A program made the translations under genes and the position numbers. 64,000 bases of DNA. Origin: Epiperipatus broadwayi (Eukaryota; Onychophora; Udeonychophora; Euonychophora; Peripatidae). A model generated the notes under the pieces. That model saw only the letters and a list, made by a program, of their open reading frames with translations. It was not told the origin of the DNA and searched no databases. Below, piece after piece: positions 50,201-62,148 of this stretch. The stretch is from assembly GCA_028023455.1 (NCBI GenBank), contig JAQFVV010006231.1, positions 2,187,478 through 2,251,477 on the forward strand, given 5' to 3'. Position 1 is the stretch's first letter. The number at the start of each line of letters is the position of its first letter.

Positions 50201-51450
50201 ATTATTAATTATGATATTAGTTAATCCTGTAAAGAAAACTTCTAAATATTCTCTTCTAATATTTCTTGCTAATATTTTCTCCCGCGCGACTTTTACGATG
50301 CATCTTCTCAGTACTTTGATTTAAATATTCACTAAAACTTTTCTGTTTCCATGGATTAATTTCATTAAGTAAATTAGATTTATAGTTTCCAAATCTTTAT
50401 CTTTATTAATCATTTCTCTAATGAACACTTTATAATATTTTTAATTTTTCTTAGAGAAAGTTTTTTCTCTTCCTTTTTCATAAAAACACAATAGCTCTTT
50501 CATATTATTATTCTGTAACTTTTTTTTCTTCTTTTAAAATTCTGGTACTATATACTTTGTAATGTTTCCTTAAAAAAAAAAAAAACATTATTTCTCCATT
50601 ATAACTTTTACATAATTTTTTCTTTATGATATACGCATCTTAATTTTTTCATAGAGAAGAATAAAAAAAAAACTTCGAAGTAGCCTTTTAAAATTGTGCG
50701 TCATAATTTTTCCTGACGGCAAATAACTTTTCTTTTAAGTTTTCGGTATAATGTCCAAATTATATTTATCTGAGTTCTAATGATTTTCTGGTTGATCACA
50801 AATAAACTGTATTCAAGGCACTTTACAATTATTTTTACTTTATCAATACTTTTAGGTACTTTTTTCTGTAGTATTTCCATTTTACTGCAAGGTTTTGGCT
50901 AAACTTGAATAAAATCCTGGTAATAAATCTTTTAAATTAGCCTTCCATTTAAAGGCAGTTCAAAATATTATATTTTAAAAACAAAACTTTTAAAATAAAT
51001 ACAAAATTTTTAAACTATAACACTTTTCTAGCTTACGATCTTATACAGCTAAAAATATGTTCCTCCTTCCTTTACTTACACATTCCTTCTTCTGCTCCAT
51101 CTAATTCTTATATTTCGTCTGCTAAAATACCTCCGTTGATTGGTTAATGACTTTTTTAGCGCGAACAAATTTACACATTTTTAGTTTTATAATAGATTAA
51201 ACTTTTTAAAATAAAAGAATTTATGACGTCATGTTTTAAAATATTATTTAGAATAGTATTTTTAAACTCAATTATAGGTTTATCAAAATCATTTAAATTT
51301 TTGAACAATTATTAAAATAACATTCAATATTTCAACTTTTACTTTAACGATAGATAGCAATTACATTTAGTTTTATAATTCACAAACTTTATTATTATAT
51401 TCTAACAAGCGTGTGTGTGAAGGTATATAATATACAGTCACATGATTACT
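47300..51450. other. Strand-asymmetric, G-poor stretch without genes
   Basis: On the plus strand C clearly exceeds G over about 4 kb, with pyrimidine runs such as CCTCCCCCCGCGC near 47311 and CTCCCGCGCGACTTTTACG near 50279. Read on the minus strand it is purine-rich, like the retroelement leader at 60.4-64 kb. The 132-codon frame at 49120-49518 lies here, has no recognisable motif and uses residues expected from the base bias. It may be a decayed LTR-element leader on the minus strand. Confidence 0.4.
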
Positions 51451-51965
51451 AACTTTATCAGATGATTTTTTTTTTTTTTTAATTTACGTCTCGGTCTAAA
51501 TTACCAAAACTGATATATTTCATAAAAATTTGGAAAATAATTTAAAAATGTAGAACTAAATATAATTCTCACTATCCCAAAGTTTATTTTAAAATATATT
51601 AGATTAAATTTGAATATTAATTATAATTATAATATTACATATAGCGTTTATTTAATTTATTAGTTTTAAAACATTACAATTGGATTGTTAATATACTTTT
51701 AACTATTTATAGCTGTATTATTTTATATGGCCAGCTTTTACAACCATAAGCAAGGATATAATTAAGCTTTATTTAACTTTTTTTTTAAAAAAAAAAATAA
51801 TCCATTACACTTTTATATACCAGGTATTTTTCAGCCTTAAATTGTACTATAAAATCTAATCGATCATACAATTATCAATATATTACACAAACGTATTTTA
51901 AAATTTAAAATTTTTTTTAGCAATTGACCATTCTACCTTATTATGACCTATAGATAAGGGCACAA

Positions 51966-51989
51966 ATATATATATATATATATCAACAA

Positions 51990-52028
<39 letters not shown>
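51966..52028. repeat. (TA)n microsatellite in two runs
   Basis: Two TA runs are separated by ATCAACAACCATA. The array directly abuts the repeat that follows. Confidence 0.9.
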
Positions 52029-52029
<1 letters not shown>

Positions 52030-52032
<3 letters not shown>

Positions 52033-52240
52033 CAGTGCTCAGTTTATATTAAGATAGCAAATCTTCAAACTTTAATAGACAGGCTTCAATATATTCCACC
52101 TTCCAACTCTTCAGTCATCTATACCATTGAAAATCTGATGATGGAATGCCTTTGTTGATGCCAATATTTATTGTGATGTCCATGTTGACTTTTAAATCAT
52201 TCTGACCTCTCATGTATATGCCCTTATCCATTTAAATACA
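52030..52240 (+). repeat. Third copy of the 26.3-kb palindrome arm
   Basis: Phrases ATCAGTGCTCAG, TTAAGATAGC, AATAGACAGGCTTCAA, CCAACTCTTCAGTC and GAAAATCTGATGATGGAAT follow the order of 26360-26570. It is more diverged and single-armed, so the arm is a dispersed repeat in its own right. Confidence 0.7.
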
Positions 52241-53876
52241 CAGAAGGGTGATCAGGACACAGGTTGAATCTGTAATATTTGAATACAAGTATACTGAATA
52301 TACTTGGACTTTAGATGTAATATAGGGAAATTGAACAAATGTTTGTAAATAAACCTTAGTAGTTTATTTTTAAATTTGAAGTTTTTTTTAAAGTTAATAT
52401 CAATAATTTATTAATGCATAATAGTTTAATAGTATTTGAAACCTGAGAAATTATTATTTGATTATAGACATTTAGCACAGAGGAGTATTATTTTGTATAA
52501 CAAGATATTAAATTTAGCCATGGTGCTCAAATGGATTTTATTGCATTACACTTCAAATACTCAAATATAATTCAAAGGATATATCTAAGAAGATACATGT
52601 TATTGCTTATATAAAAGATAGCATCAATTTATAACTTGCATACACATGTAATGTATTTATTTTATATTCATGCTGTAAGAAAATATAATATTTTGAATAA
52701 ATTTGAACTCAGACATCCTTTGTTAAATTAAATGTTATTTGGATGTAATAAAATTCTCTTTGCTCCATATAGCATTGATGTTTGCAATTCTCATATAAAT
52801 TTTACTTTGATACTCTTTCCATCTACAAGGCTCTCATTGGCCCTTTATAACAGTTTTTTTACAGCCCAACTAATAATATTTGATAATACAACATTGTTCT
52901 TGTTAAAAAAATATGTTTCATACAATTTTTAACATTTACAATATATATATATTGTGCCATTACAATTTGGTCACTAGCCAAATTTATAGTAATGTGCATG
53001 TGAAGAAAATGTAAAACAAAATCATCATCACATTTTTATATAACAATAAATGAAGCTGTAGGGTATCCAAGTTCAAACCCTACCAGATCCAGTTTTAAAA
53101 AGCTTTAGACAGAAAGAGAGTGGGTCAACAATTATATGCTTTACTTGTTTGTGTGTTAATAAATCTCAAAAAGAGCAGCACACAAATTTAATATTTAAAT
53201 TTTCTGTTAAAAAGCAAAGTTATAACGCATACATATAAGCAATGTATGTGTAAACTATTTAATTGTTTTATATTTTAAATATTCAACATTTTAACTTTCT
53301 TTAAAACTAACCTATGCTTGATCAATTCTAATATCTTATTCTATACTTCTATTTTGCTTTTCTATAATTGTAATTGGGATTTAAAAGTTACAGATTTAAT
53401 TAAACAATAGGGTTATAATTACTAAGCTAGCAATTATATTATTTAATGTTAGTTTATGAATGATTTGAAATAATGAAGTATGTGTGTACATTACACATAG
53501 AAATTTACATTTATTAAATATTGAAAGAAAAGGAAGGGTTAAATCTGTCAAATTATTTTTTTTGTACAATTTTATGTTAAAAGAGGAAATCTGTTGAATC
53601 AGATATCTATTTTTGTAGCAATTTTGTTTTTGTAAACAATTATTTGTCACTTTGGGAGATTAATCTGGATGGGAATTCTAATTTTGAAATTGTCTTATCT
53701 TAAGATCTAAAGAAGGAAGCTCAAAAATTTGAAGTGTTACCTAGATGTAAAAAAAAAAGAAAGGAAATAAGGATTAAGTCTATTTTTTTTAAACAAAAGT
53801 GTCTGGAAAAAGGATTAAACTTTTCAGTTGAAAAATAATTTAGTTGAAAATAAATTAGAGATCTAATTAAAATGAA
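52241..53876. other. AT-rich intergenic sequence, nothing recognised
   Basis: A B-box-like AAGTTCAAACCC near 53068 lacks an A box. Open frames 52732-52932 and 53396-53650 have no recognisable domains. Confidence 0.5.
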
Positions 53877-54540
53877 TTTGTCCAAAAATAGCAAGTGACA
53901 CTATCTCTGATTGGTTAAGTTAGCTAAAAATTGGATATAAAAAGCTGTCTGGAATAATTATTATTATTGTGATTATGATTCAGATTATTAGACTATTAAA
54001 TTGAATGTTGAAAATATAAGAAATGGCTGGCTAGAAAAATTATATGTATGTTCCATCTTGGCCGGACCATCTGGAGGAAGCTGCACATCACATGGGAAAG
54101 AAAAGATGTTGTGTCTAAAATAATATTCTACACCTTTCAACTGACCAGAGAAATAAGATGTTTTTAATAGAAGAAAGAAAGCATTCACCTGCATTCAAAG
54201 AAGATGAATTAATCTACTGATAAATATTAATCATCAAGTCCAATTAATTGTCACAACAACTGATTTTAAACTCAAGAAAATTTATAAATGTGAAAACAAT
54301 GGCTGTATTTCATCCACTAAAAGAATCATGCTTGACAGGAAGAGAAGAAAAATTAATATAATGATTTCCAAATTGTCCACTAAAGCAAATAACCTCAATA
54401 GAGTCATCATCATCAAATAGTTATACACCTCAAGAAAGAGATTGTTCCCATGTAAAACAGAAATGGTAGCTGCAGAAATATAGACATTATACAAGACAAG
54501 TTTGAACCCTTGGAAATTCGCCACAAACAAAAGATCGGTA
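53877..54540 (+). promoter_or_regulatory. TATA-bearing block with possible first exon (copy 3 of 3)
   Basis: TATAAAAAG starts at 53936. An inverted CCAAT box (ATTGG) lies at about 53910. TTTGTCCAAA, a variant of the upstream motif in the other two blocks, begins at 53877. The following 600 bp are less AT-rich and end at a donor-like CGGTAATA near 54535. Minus-strand frames 53988-54194 and 54282-54530 are open but match nothing I know. Confidence 0.35.
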
Positions 54541-57330
54541 ATATGACTTTTTATATCTATTTTCGTTATGATATCAGAGTTTTAATAAACATTTTAGCAA
54601 TAAAGTGGTATATTTTATTTAAAGAACTTTTAAAGACTATTCAGATCGATTAAAACAAGAATGTCTTACTAATAATAACTTTGAGCTTCATAAATGATCT
54701 TGAATGTATCAAAATTATTTGTTTATTAATTTTACAGTTATGAAATATTAATGTGTAAAACAATTTTTTTTATGGTATTATGATTTTAGTTTTAACTAAT
54801 ATATTATTATTATTTTGGTTTTAAATAATATTTTGTTATTATGGGATAAAACACGCACATACATGATAATATTTTTATATGTGTATAATTGCGAGTGAAT
54901 GTGAAGTAACAAGTAGTATTAGAATATTAGATTATTTTGTTTCAAGTTAAGTATAGCATTTCAGAGGTAGAAGAGAGGGGGAGAAAATAATTTAAAACTT
55001 GTTTCTAAAACTTGCTCTTTCAATTCTATTAACATTTTTTTTAACATTCTACTTACATGTTAGATTTATAAAGTATGTGTGCTAATGAGCAGATAATATT
55101 TTTTTTCTTGAAATACTATTCTCATGGAGTGAAAATCATGGTCAATGTGACATCTAACTTAATACAAAATACATTTGAAGGGAAAAAGGGAAGAACTTGA
55201 AATTAATCTGAGGATTGTTGTATAATCAATTATTATTGTTATTATTATTCATATCAATTTTCATGTTTCTCTAGAAATTTTATGTATATGTTAGAAATGC
55301 AGTAATAAATATTAGTTTGTTTTATTAAACGAGGCGTATATATTTCATTACATGTAGTCTTTGTTAAGTGTGAACATTCATCATCATCAGTGGTTGAATA
55401 TTAGTTATTTAAGATATAAGTAAATATGCTAAAATTAACAATAATTATGAATTTCTTTATAAAAATTAGTTTTATGTTTAGGCTTAGTCCTAGAGCTGTA
55501 GTTGAAACCCTTGTCATTATCGTTATTATCATCATCATCATCATCATCATCAATGTTTTAATTAATGAGCTGTTTAACTGTTTAAAGGCCATAAATAAAT
55601 ATTGATTTTATAATATTTAGTGATTTCTTAGTATTATTATAACCACATCCCGTCATCTATTTCATGCAAGGATGAGTGAATTGCCATCCTAAATTAGTTA
55701 TATATAATCTGAGCTAGTAAACTTATAAAAATGTTGAAACACATTTGTTATGCTAAGATCTAAGAAATGATTTATGTCTAATATACTCCACTTCGGTTTA
55801 AAGATGTTTTACTTTTACCTAAATATTAGTGCGTATAGTGATATGGCTCAAAAAGCAAAATCTCCCATTTTTATTAGAAATAAAGTACCCATAAAGGGGA
55901 TTCAAACCCGGTACATGTGAAAGGTTATTAGATATAACCGTGTCGAGATTCAGATAATCTAGTGGCGCCCTGCTAGACCATATTCACTTAGTATTTGTTT
56001 AAACATGCACTTAACATCAAACCAAGAAATGAAAGTGGATAAAACCTACTGTCTGTATACCTGAGTTATATTTTATTGAATTACTAGTGTACTCACCTCA
56101 TGTGATTTCATATACCTGAGTTATAATACCTGTTGTTAATAATTTGCTTATAATTATTGATAGTGGGATATCTTGAGAAATCCAACGTTATTTTAAATAT
56201 TATGATCTTATATATATTGTAGACAACTCAGATATAGTAAAAGAATATTTGACCCACCTTTAAATTTTGTTACAATATATATAATCAAAATTTATTCCAA
56301 ATTTACAACTCAACTAGACTAGCCAAGAAAATAAACTCTAAAACACTTTCAATGGTTTCACTACTACAATGAGACTTCTCAAATGTTAAAGACTACAAAA
56401 TAACAACATATTTCAACTAAACATTACACACAATTCCACTTACTTTCCATGCACCCTTAATATTAAAAGGACTTTTAAATAAGTTAATTGCTTCAGAATC
56501 ATAAATTTTTAATAATAAAGATTCTTTAACTCTTTGCCTGTCTTTGACGCGACCTCTCGTAAGCAGTTGACGTCACTCTAACTCAGCCGATTCTTATGCT
56601 AAAAAATTTGTTCGATACGTTTTAAAGAGATTTTTAAAAGTTCTGTAGGAGGGTGACCTCTTCCGACTTATTTTACAAGTAAAAAATAAAAAAAAACGCA
56701 TTTAAACCTAAACAAAGAAAGAACATTATTTGTGATTGGTTCTTAGCAAGCTCTCAGCTGAAAAAGACATTCTGATTGGCTGGAAAGAACAAAGAAACCG
56801 CCTGATCAAAGAAAATAAAGAAAAACGCTGAGATTTTCATTTCAAATCCAATTTTAAGTATTATAAAATTATATTTATGGAAACTAAAAATGATTCTCAG
56901 ACAGAATAATAAAAAAACAAAATTATTTTCGAAAAATATTGAAGATTTTAGTACAAATATTGAAGATGTAGTAAAAAGAAATATTTACTTTTCTATAACG
57001 TAAAAGTCGATCTTTTTGTTTATATTATAGCTTTTATGTTGCCGAAATTGAATATTTTAGAATAAATAAATAGCAATTTATTTTTGAAAGAACTTTCGTT
57101 CTCTTCATAACCTGAAAAATTAATGATATACTTTTTATAAACGTATCTGAGTTGAATTTAATATTATAGGCGAATATGTTTTAACAATAGGCTTTGTCTT
57201 CAGTTTGTGAGTTGGCCAATTAAAAGCTTTGATTTTTACCTCATACAACCAATGATTTAATTAGCATTTAAAAGGTTAATTCTTCTTTTTATTTCATTTC
57301 TCTCAAAAAAGACAGTTTTGTAGTGAAATA
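54541..57330. other. AT-rich intergenic sequence with scattered small features
   Basis: An (ATC)n run lies at about 55527-55552. The 56520-56830 stretch is less AT-rich (GACGTCA near 56569, a CRE-like site) but has no partner or frame. A tRNA-like piece at 55870-55990 is listed separately. Confidence 0.5.
55870..55990 (-). repeat. tRNA-like sequence, possible SINE
   Basis: On the minus strand an A-box-like TATGGTCTAGCAGGG is followed by a B box GGGTTTGAATCCCC (plus-strand GGGGATTCAAACCCGG near 55896). The distance of about 75 bp is longer than in most tRNAs but acceptable for a variable-arm or intron-bearing ancestor. No A tail or target duplication was seen. Confidence 0.4.
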
Positions 57331-57438
57331 GAGATAAAAGGTGACTGTTGGAGGGTTGCATTAGATTCTAAGATCTAGGTGCAGTGCTCTCAGATCCAAG
57401 GCTTTTCATTGAAGAAGGCCATAAGCTAGAAACTAGTC
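57331..57438. other. Less AT-rich flank of the 57.4-kb repeat
   Basis: GAAGAAGGCCATAAGCTAG near 57411 and the preceding text have no partner at the 17-kb copy, so the two repeat copies share only their inner ~115 bp. Confidence 0.4.
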
Positions 57439-57550
57439 TGGGGATATTGGATGAGTAGGCACTAGATGGAGATTTTATGCACAAGCCTTCTAGCATCCAT
57501 TGATTACTCTGGCTTGCACTGAGTGGCAATACATATAGAAAGTTTTACTT
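57439..57550 (-). repeat. Dispersed repeat, MITE-related (copy 2)
   Basis: Inverted copy of 16995-17115. The best-conserved part is 57439-57510. The end matching the hairpin arm at 18.3 kb is strongly diverged (AACTTTCTATATGTATTGCC on the minus strand). Confidence 0.65.
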
Positions 57551-57555
57551 TCAAC

Positions 57556-57636
57556 TAGCTCAGTAGTCATTGTCAACTATTCAAAATTCAAAAATAAAGT
57601 TTGAATTTTGAATAGTTGACAATGACTATTGAGCTA
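57556..57636. repeat. Near-perfect hairpin (37-bp arms, 7-bp loop)
   Basis: The arms 57556-57592 and 57600-57636 pair at 36 of 37 positions around the loop AATAAAG. The arm begins TAGCTCAGTAGTCATTGTCA. Such fidelity in an otherwise decayed region suggests a recent origin or maintenance. Candidates are a small palindromic MITE, a template-switch product, or a small-RNA precursor. I see no other copy in the window. Confidence 0.85.
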
Positions 57637-57744
57637 ATTTAAAGTACTTCTGAATAAAGTATATTTAAAATATTTATTTACTGTATTGGATTAATATTGC
57701 ATGAAGTAATTATATTTTTTATTAACTTTTAATACAGATATTGC

Positions 57745-57748
<4 letters not shown>

Positions 57749-57781
<33 letters not shown>
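57749..57781. repeat. (TA)n microsatellite
   Basis: Uninterrupted TA repeat ending directly at TTGTAACCGG. Confidence 0.9.
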
Positions 57782-57784
<3 letters not shown>

Positions 57785-58100
57785 AACCGGACCACCATAC
57801 AACCCCTTTATTACATCAGTTGTAACAATTTCTTGATGAGTGTGTTGCAGGAAGGAACTATCAATTGGCATTCGACCAATGCAGATGTTAACCCCCCCCA
57901 CAACAATATTTCCTGCTCATCAAAGGATATAGCACCATAGAGACTGGAAGCATCTAAACATTTCTGTGTTTGGTTTTCCAAACGGTGCCACTAGAGTTCC
58001 ATCTCACTACAACCTGACTTACATAGGTCTAGTTATGCCAGACATAGCACAGAAGGCATGAAATTCTCATGAACAAGTGCACTGAATGATGAGTGATGCA
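57782..58100. other. Less AT-rich unclassified block, LTR-like start
   Basis: Begins TGTAACCGGACCACC, similar in its first bases to the long repeat at 29377 (TGTACCGG), and includes CCCCCCCC near 57893. No frame or clear partner in the window. It may be a piece of an LTR or an unknown interspersed repeat. Confidence 0.35.
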
Positions 58101-58260
58101 ATAGAAAAAAATAGAATTGAACAACTGGATTACTAAAACCAGTTTTAAGTAACAATAATTTTATTTAATAGCAGATTTAAATAAATGTCCCTCAAACAAA
58201 ATATTTCATTGACAGTCCCTTGTATTTTTTCAGCCTATTTCCAATAACATTTTTATATGA

Positions 58261-58755
58261 CTTAAAAAATGTAATCTGTTGAGAGTATAATAAAGTCCTT
58301 CTTTCAATAGTTCTTTAACAGTTTACATCTTTAATCATTTAGTTAATTCACAGAGAGGAGTGTGATATATTAAAACAACAGAGATAATAATAAAGACAAC
58401 TGATAGCATTTAAGTCAGAGTTCCACTTAATTCAACAAATATTTTATTTACAGTCCATTGCATATCTTGGTATACATCCAATAATAGGGCAATATGAATT
58501 AAAGAATGCAAGTTCTTTAATAATTTACATATTTAGTTATTTAATTAATTCATAGAGAGGAGAGCAATATACAACAACAACAACAGAGATAATAATGAAG
58601 ACCACTGATAGCATCAAATTCGGAGTTCCACTTAATTCAACAAATATTTTGCACATACCATTGTGTATCTTGGTATACATCCAATAGTAGGGCAATATGA
58701 ATTAAAGGATGCAAGTTCTTTATAATTTACATTTTACATCTAATTTAGAATTCCA
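58261..58755 (-). repeat. Dimeric 202-bp repeat, inverted copy
   Basis: Reverse-complement match to 37131-37642. The unit phrase GCAAGTTCTT recurs at 58508 and 58711 (203 bp apart). The same truncated third unit and the same flanks are present, so the dimer was copied as a whole. Confidence 0.8.
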
Positions 58756-60398
58756 CTTGATTTTATGTTAGTTAAAGCATAATACATATATTTTTATTCA
58801 TGGTTATCCAAATCCAGGTTTGAAACCATATTATATGCACATTTATCCTAGGTTCATTGGTTTGGTATTCTTATTTCTCAACTCGTATATATATATAATG
58901 TGTTTTAATTTTGTGTTTATATAGTTTTCAGATAATAAATAAAATCCATTTAAAAACAAAAAAATGATTTTCTCAATCTTTCAACTTATTTAAGGACATA
59001 ATTCATTATACGCATATAAACTTTAATTTTTATTGATGTACTAGCTCATATTTAAATGTTTGAATTTGTTCACAATATAGTATAAATCTACTAAATACAT
59101 TCATTTTGTATATATACATTCATTTTGATATTTTCTAATTTTATCTAAATTATAAACATGTTATTATAATTTAATTAATTATAGTTATATGTAATATTCT
59201 TATACAATCAATAGGCAGGTAAGCATTTGTAATTTTATTTAGTTATTCTAATATCAAGCATAAATATTGTTGTTTGGTCTACCACAGATGTATGTTTCCA
59301 GATATAAGTTGATCAGCATTTATATAATTTTTCAATAATAAATGTATTTTCATATAGCTACATTTATTCATAATTTTTTTTAAAAAAAGATATTTTGTCT
59401 TGTCTTTTATAAACACATATACTATCGAATATTTTATAAAATCATTACCTTCATTTTATCCAGTTTGTTCCTTCATATCCATGATGTGACTGCATTCAAA
59501 GGGGGGCATTGGATTTCAGCTGAATGGCATTATTTACTTTCTATGATGTTTACCCAGGCAAATCTTGGAGACACATGGCATGAGATGAAGAGAGGAAACT
59601 GTTACCATTTAGCCTTCCATCATTATGATTCCCTTAAAAATGTTTTCTTTTCCCATCATTAACAGTGGCTGTCAAGGTTATATTCCAAGGTGATGAAAAT
59701 CAGAGTTAAGTATCTTTTAAATAAGAATTTTAACTTTTTAATTCTTCACTTTTCTTACTTCTTTAACTGCTCTTAAAATCTTTTTAAAAAAAGATCTCTT
59801 TTTTAAAATCTTCTCAAGGTCTCTTTTTAAAAATACACTTTAAAAATCTTTTTTTTTAATTCCTTCTGAACTTCCAACTCAACTATTTATACTCTGATCT
59901 CTGAATTGATTAAGCAGCTCAGCCCACTGTATCTTATTTGTTCCACAGCTTTCATTTAATGCCGAGTGCTTTTCTCTTCTTAAGGATTGGACAATCTGCT
60001 TTTAGTGGGACAGATAAGAAATCATAAGGATAAGCCATGTTTTCCAATTTAGTAAGACTGCCTCAAGCTATTATCACACTTTATATGACAACATCATTCC
60101 AAAAGTTAAAAATGTAATATTAAAAAAAAATGCCCGCTTTAAATAAATATGAGTGACATATTTAAATTATAATGTAAAATTATGAAATCAATAATGAAGG
60201 TTTCACTTTATTTTTTTCTCAGTTATAGAAAATAATCATTTTCTTGTAAAGTCATAAACTAACCTTTTTGCTATATTTTTCTAAAAAAATATAAAATCAA
60301 CTTTTCATCTGCCATTTTCTAAGGTGGGAAGGTAAATAGCTCTCAGAATAAATATACACATGAAACAGTGTTCTAGTTTCAATAGATATATATATATA
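58756..60398. other. AT-rich sequence with two less AT-rich unclassified patches
   Basis: The patch 59461-59690 (including a 65-codon frame at 59465-59662) and the patch near 59900-60010 have no recognisable coding or repeat partner. The rest is low-complexity A/T sequence. Confidence 0.45.
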
Positions 60399-62128
60399 TT
60401 GTGATGATCACACATACTGCGGTCACACATATAAATATTAAACATTCAAAGAATATTAAATATTGTGTTTGGAAGAAGAAAAAAGAAAAAAAAAAGCGAG
60501 CTTAGAAAAATTTACAGAACAAAGAAATGTTTCAACTAATTAAAAAAAGAGAGGGAATTAGAATCAAAAGATTCTTATCTTTTACCCTCCAAAGTTCAGG
60601 TTTTGGTGAAATTAAAATATAAAATTAGAGATATTGGAAATGTATGTTAAAAAATAAAGCGATAAAGAAATATAAATAAAATGCAAGTTAAAATCCGATT
60701 TTGAAAGAAAGTAAAGTTTAAAAAAAAAACCTTAAATAGCGCGCAAAACAGAAAGTTAGACATGATCAAAAGATAAGGATCTGGGTTTTAAAGTACACAT
60801 TTAACGATAAACGAAATGCGTGTATGGAGTGTATTTGAAGCAGGATATAGACAGAAATAATAAATGCTTGTCCAAATTTAAAAAAAAAGAAAATCATGTA
60901 TTAAAATCTGTTTAATTAAAATCAAGAACATTGAAATAAATAAAAGTACATAGTGCTATGAGAGTGGGTAAAACCAATTTACATATAGCCGAAGCATAGT
61001 AAGAAAGAAGGTGTGAATAAAAGTGAAACAAAGGATCGGAAGGACAAAGGCTGGTGGAATTTTTTAATTAAAAAAAAAGTTTTCAGGAGAGATTAGAGCT
61101 AGAGACTTCATGTTGAGAGGGTGGTAAAACACAGCTCCGATAATCAACCGATATAGTTAACAAATATGACTTTTAACATTGGTGCCTCATCTAGAATGGC
61201 TGGCTAAGGCCATCGTGATCGCTGGTCGATCCGGACTTATTGTACTAATGGTTCTTGTCAAGATGTAATAACCGCCGTCATAGCACCTGCCAGTGGATTC
61301 ATTTAGTTGCCTTGTCCTTGATGCCTCGTCCATGATGCCTTAACACTGAGAAGCTATACACAACCAAATCTAACCTACGAGCGACCGTCCCTCCTAAAGA
61401 AGTGGAGAAATCCACGTGGCGGTCGGCAGGACGTCAGATAAATTCAGAGACTAAAACCTAGGTAAAGATACATACTATTTTTTATATATTTCAATGTGCA
61501 CATCGTTTACTTAGACAATGGCCACATGCTTTTTGTGAATGATAAAGACATTCTTGAATTTTTTTTTGATAAATACCCAGAATGACGATTTATAAATGTA
61601 CCATCATTTATAAGAGTTTTTTATGTGTTCTTTTTCTTGTAGCACTATAGATCATAATCTGTTTTATTTAATGTTAATGTGTTTTATAGATCTTTTTTTA
61701 TGATTGATTTATTCTATTAAATATATTTTTTCTATTTAAAGCTGTCTTGTCTCGTTCTTCACCACAGCCAAAAAGGGATAGTCTAGTCTTAGGGTGGGAA
61801 AACTATTATTCATTTTTTTTGATTATTGAATTAATACATGGAAATTGGTGGTGCAGTGTTTGATTCCATTAAATTTATAAATCATCCAAGCACTGTAACT
61901 CTGTCAGATCTTACAGCAGTCAGAAGAAAGTTGATCGGGAAATATAACCTGCGGCTATATCCATATAGCTTACAGGTTCGGTCAAATACGGAGATAGACT
62001 CGTCTATTTCTGTATTTCTCTCTGCTTGTGGTAACGGAAAGTGGACGATTTTGATATATAGAATTCCCCATTATGTACACATAAAAGGGAAGTTTAAACT
62101 TTGATCATCATGTGCCCGTTCCATATTT
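60399..62128 (+). mobile_element. LTR-like sequence preceding a retroelement interior
   Basis: A candidate start TGTGATGATCACAC lies just after a TA run. The stretch up to 61178 is purine-rich and ends TTTTAACA before TTGGTGCC. The stretch 61178-61460 is GC-richer, and GTCTTGTCTCGTTCTTC near 61744 is typical of LTR R/U5 sequence. The end is set by the primer-binding-like motif at 62129. It could be one 1.73-kb LTR or the remains of two elements. The partner LTR would lie beyond the window. Confidence 0.4.
61178..61198 (+). promoter_or_regulatory. Possible primer-binding site 1
   Basis: TTTTAACA followed by TTGGTGCCTCATCTAGAATG has the form of an LTR end (CA) and a TGG-starting primer-binding site. 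The tRNA could not be assigned. Confidence 0.3.
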
Positions 62129-62148
62129 TGGGGGCCAGTACCGGGATC
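62129..62148 (+). promoter_or_regulatory. Probable primer-binding site, tRNA-Pro-like
   Basis: TGGGGGCCAGTACCGGGATC shares TGGGGGC and CCGGGAT with the site complementary to the 3' end of tRNA-Pro as I remember it, with differences in the middle. It precedes a purine-rich leader and a gag-like frame, as expected for a Ty3/gypsy-like retrotransposon. Confidence 0.55.

Noticed and set aside
55527-55552. (ATC)n run as the tail of a 5'-truncated RTE copy on the minus strand
   Set aside because: The sequence beyond the run does not match the RTE 3' end, so a simple microsatellite is sufficient.
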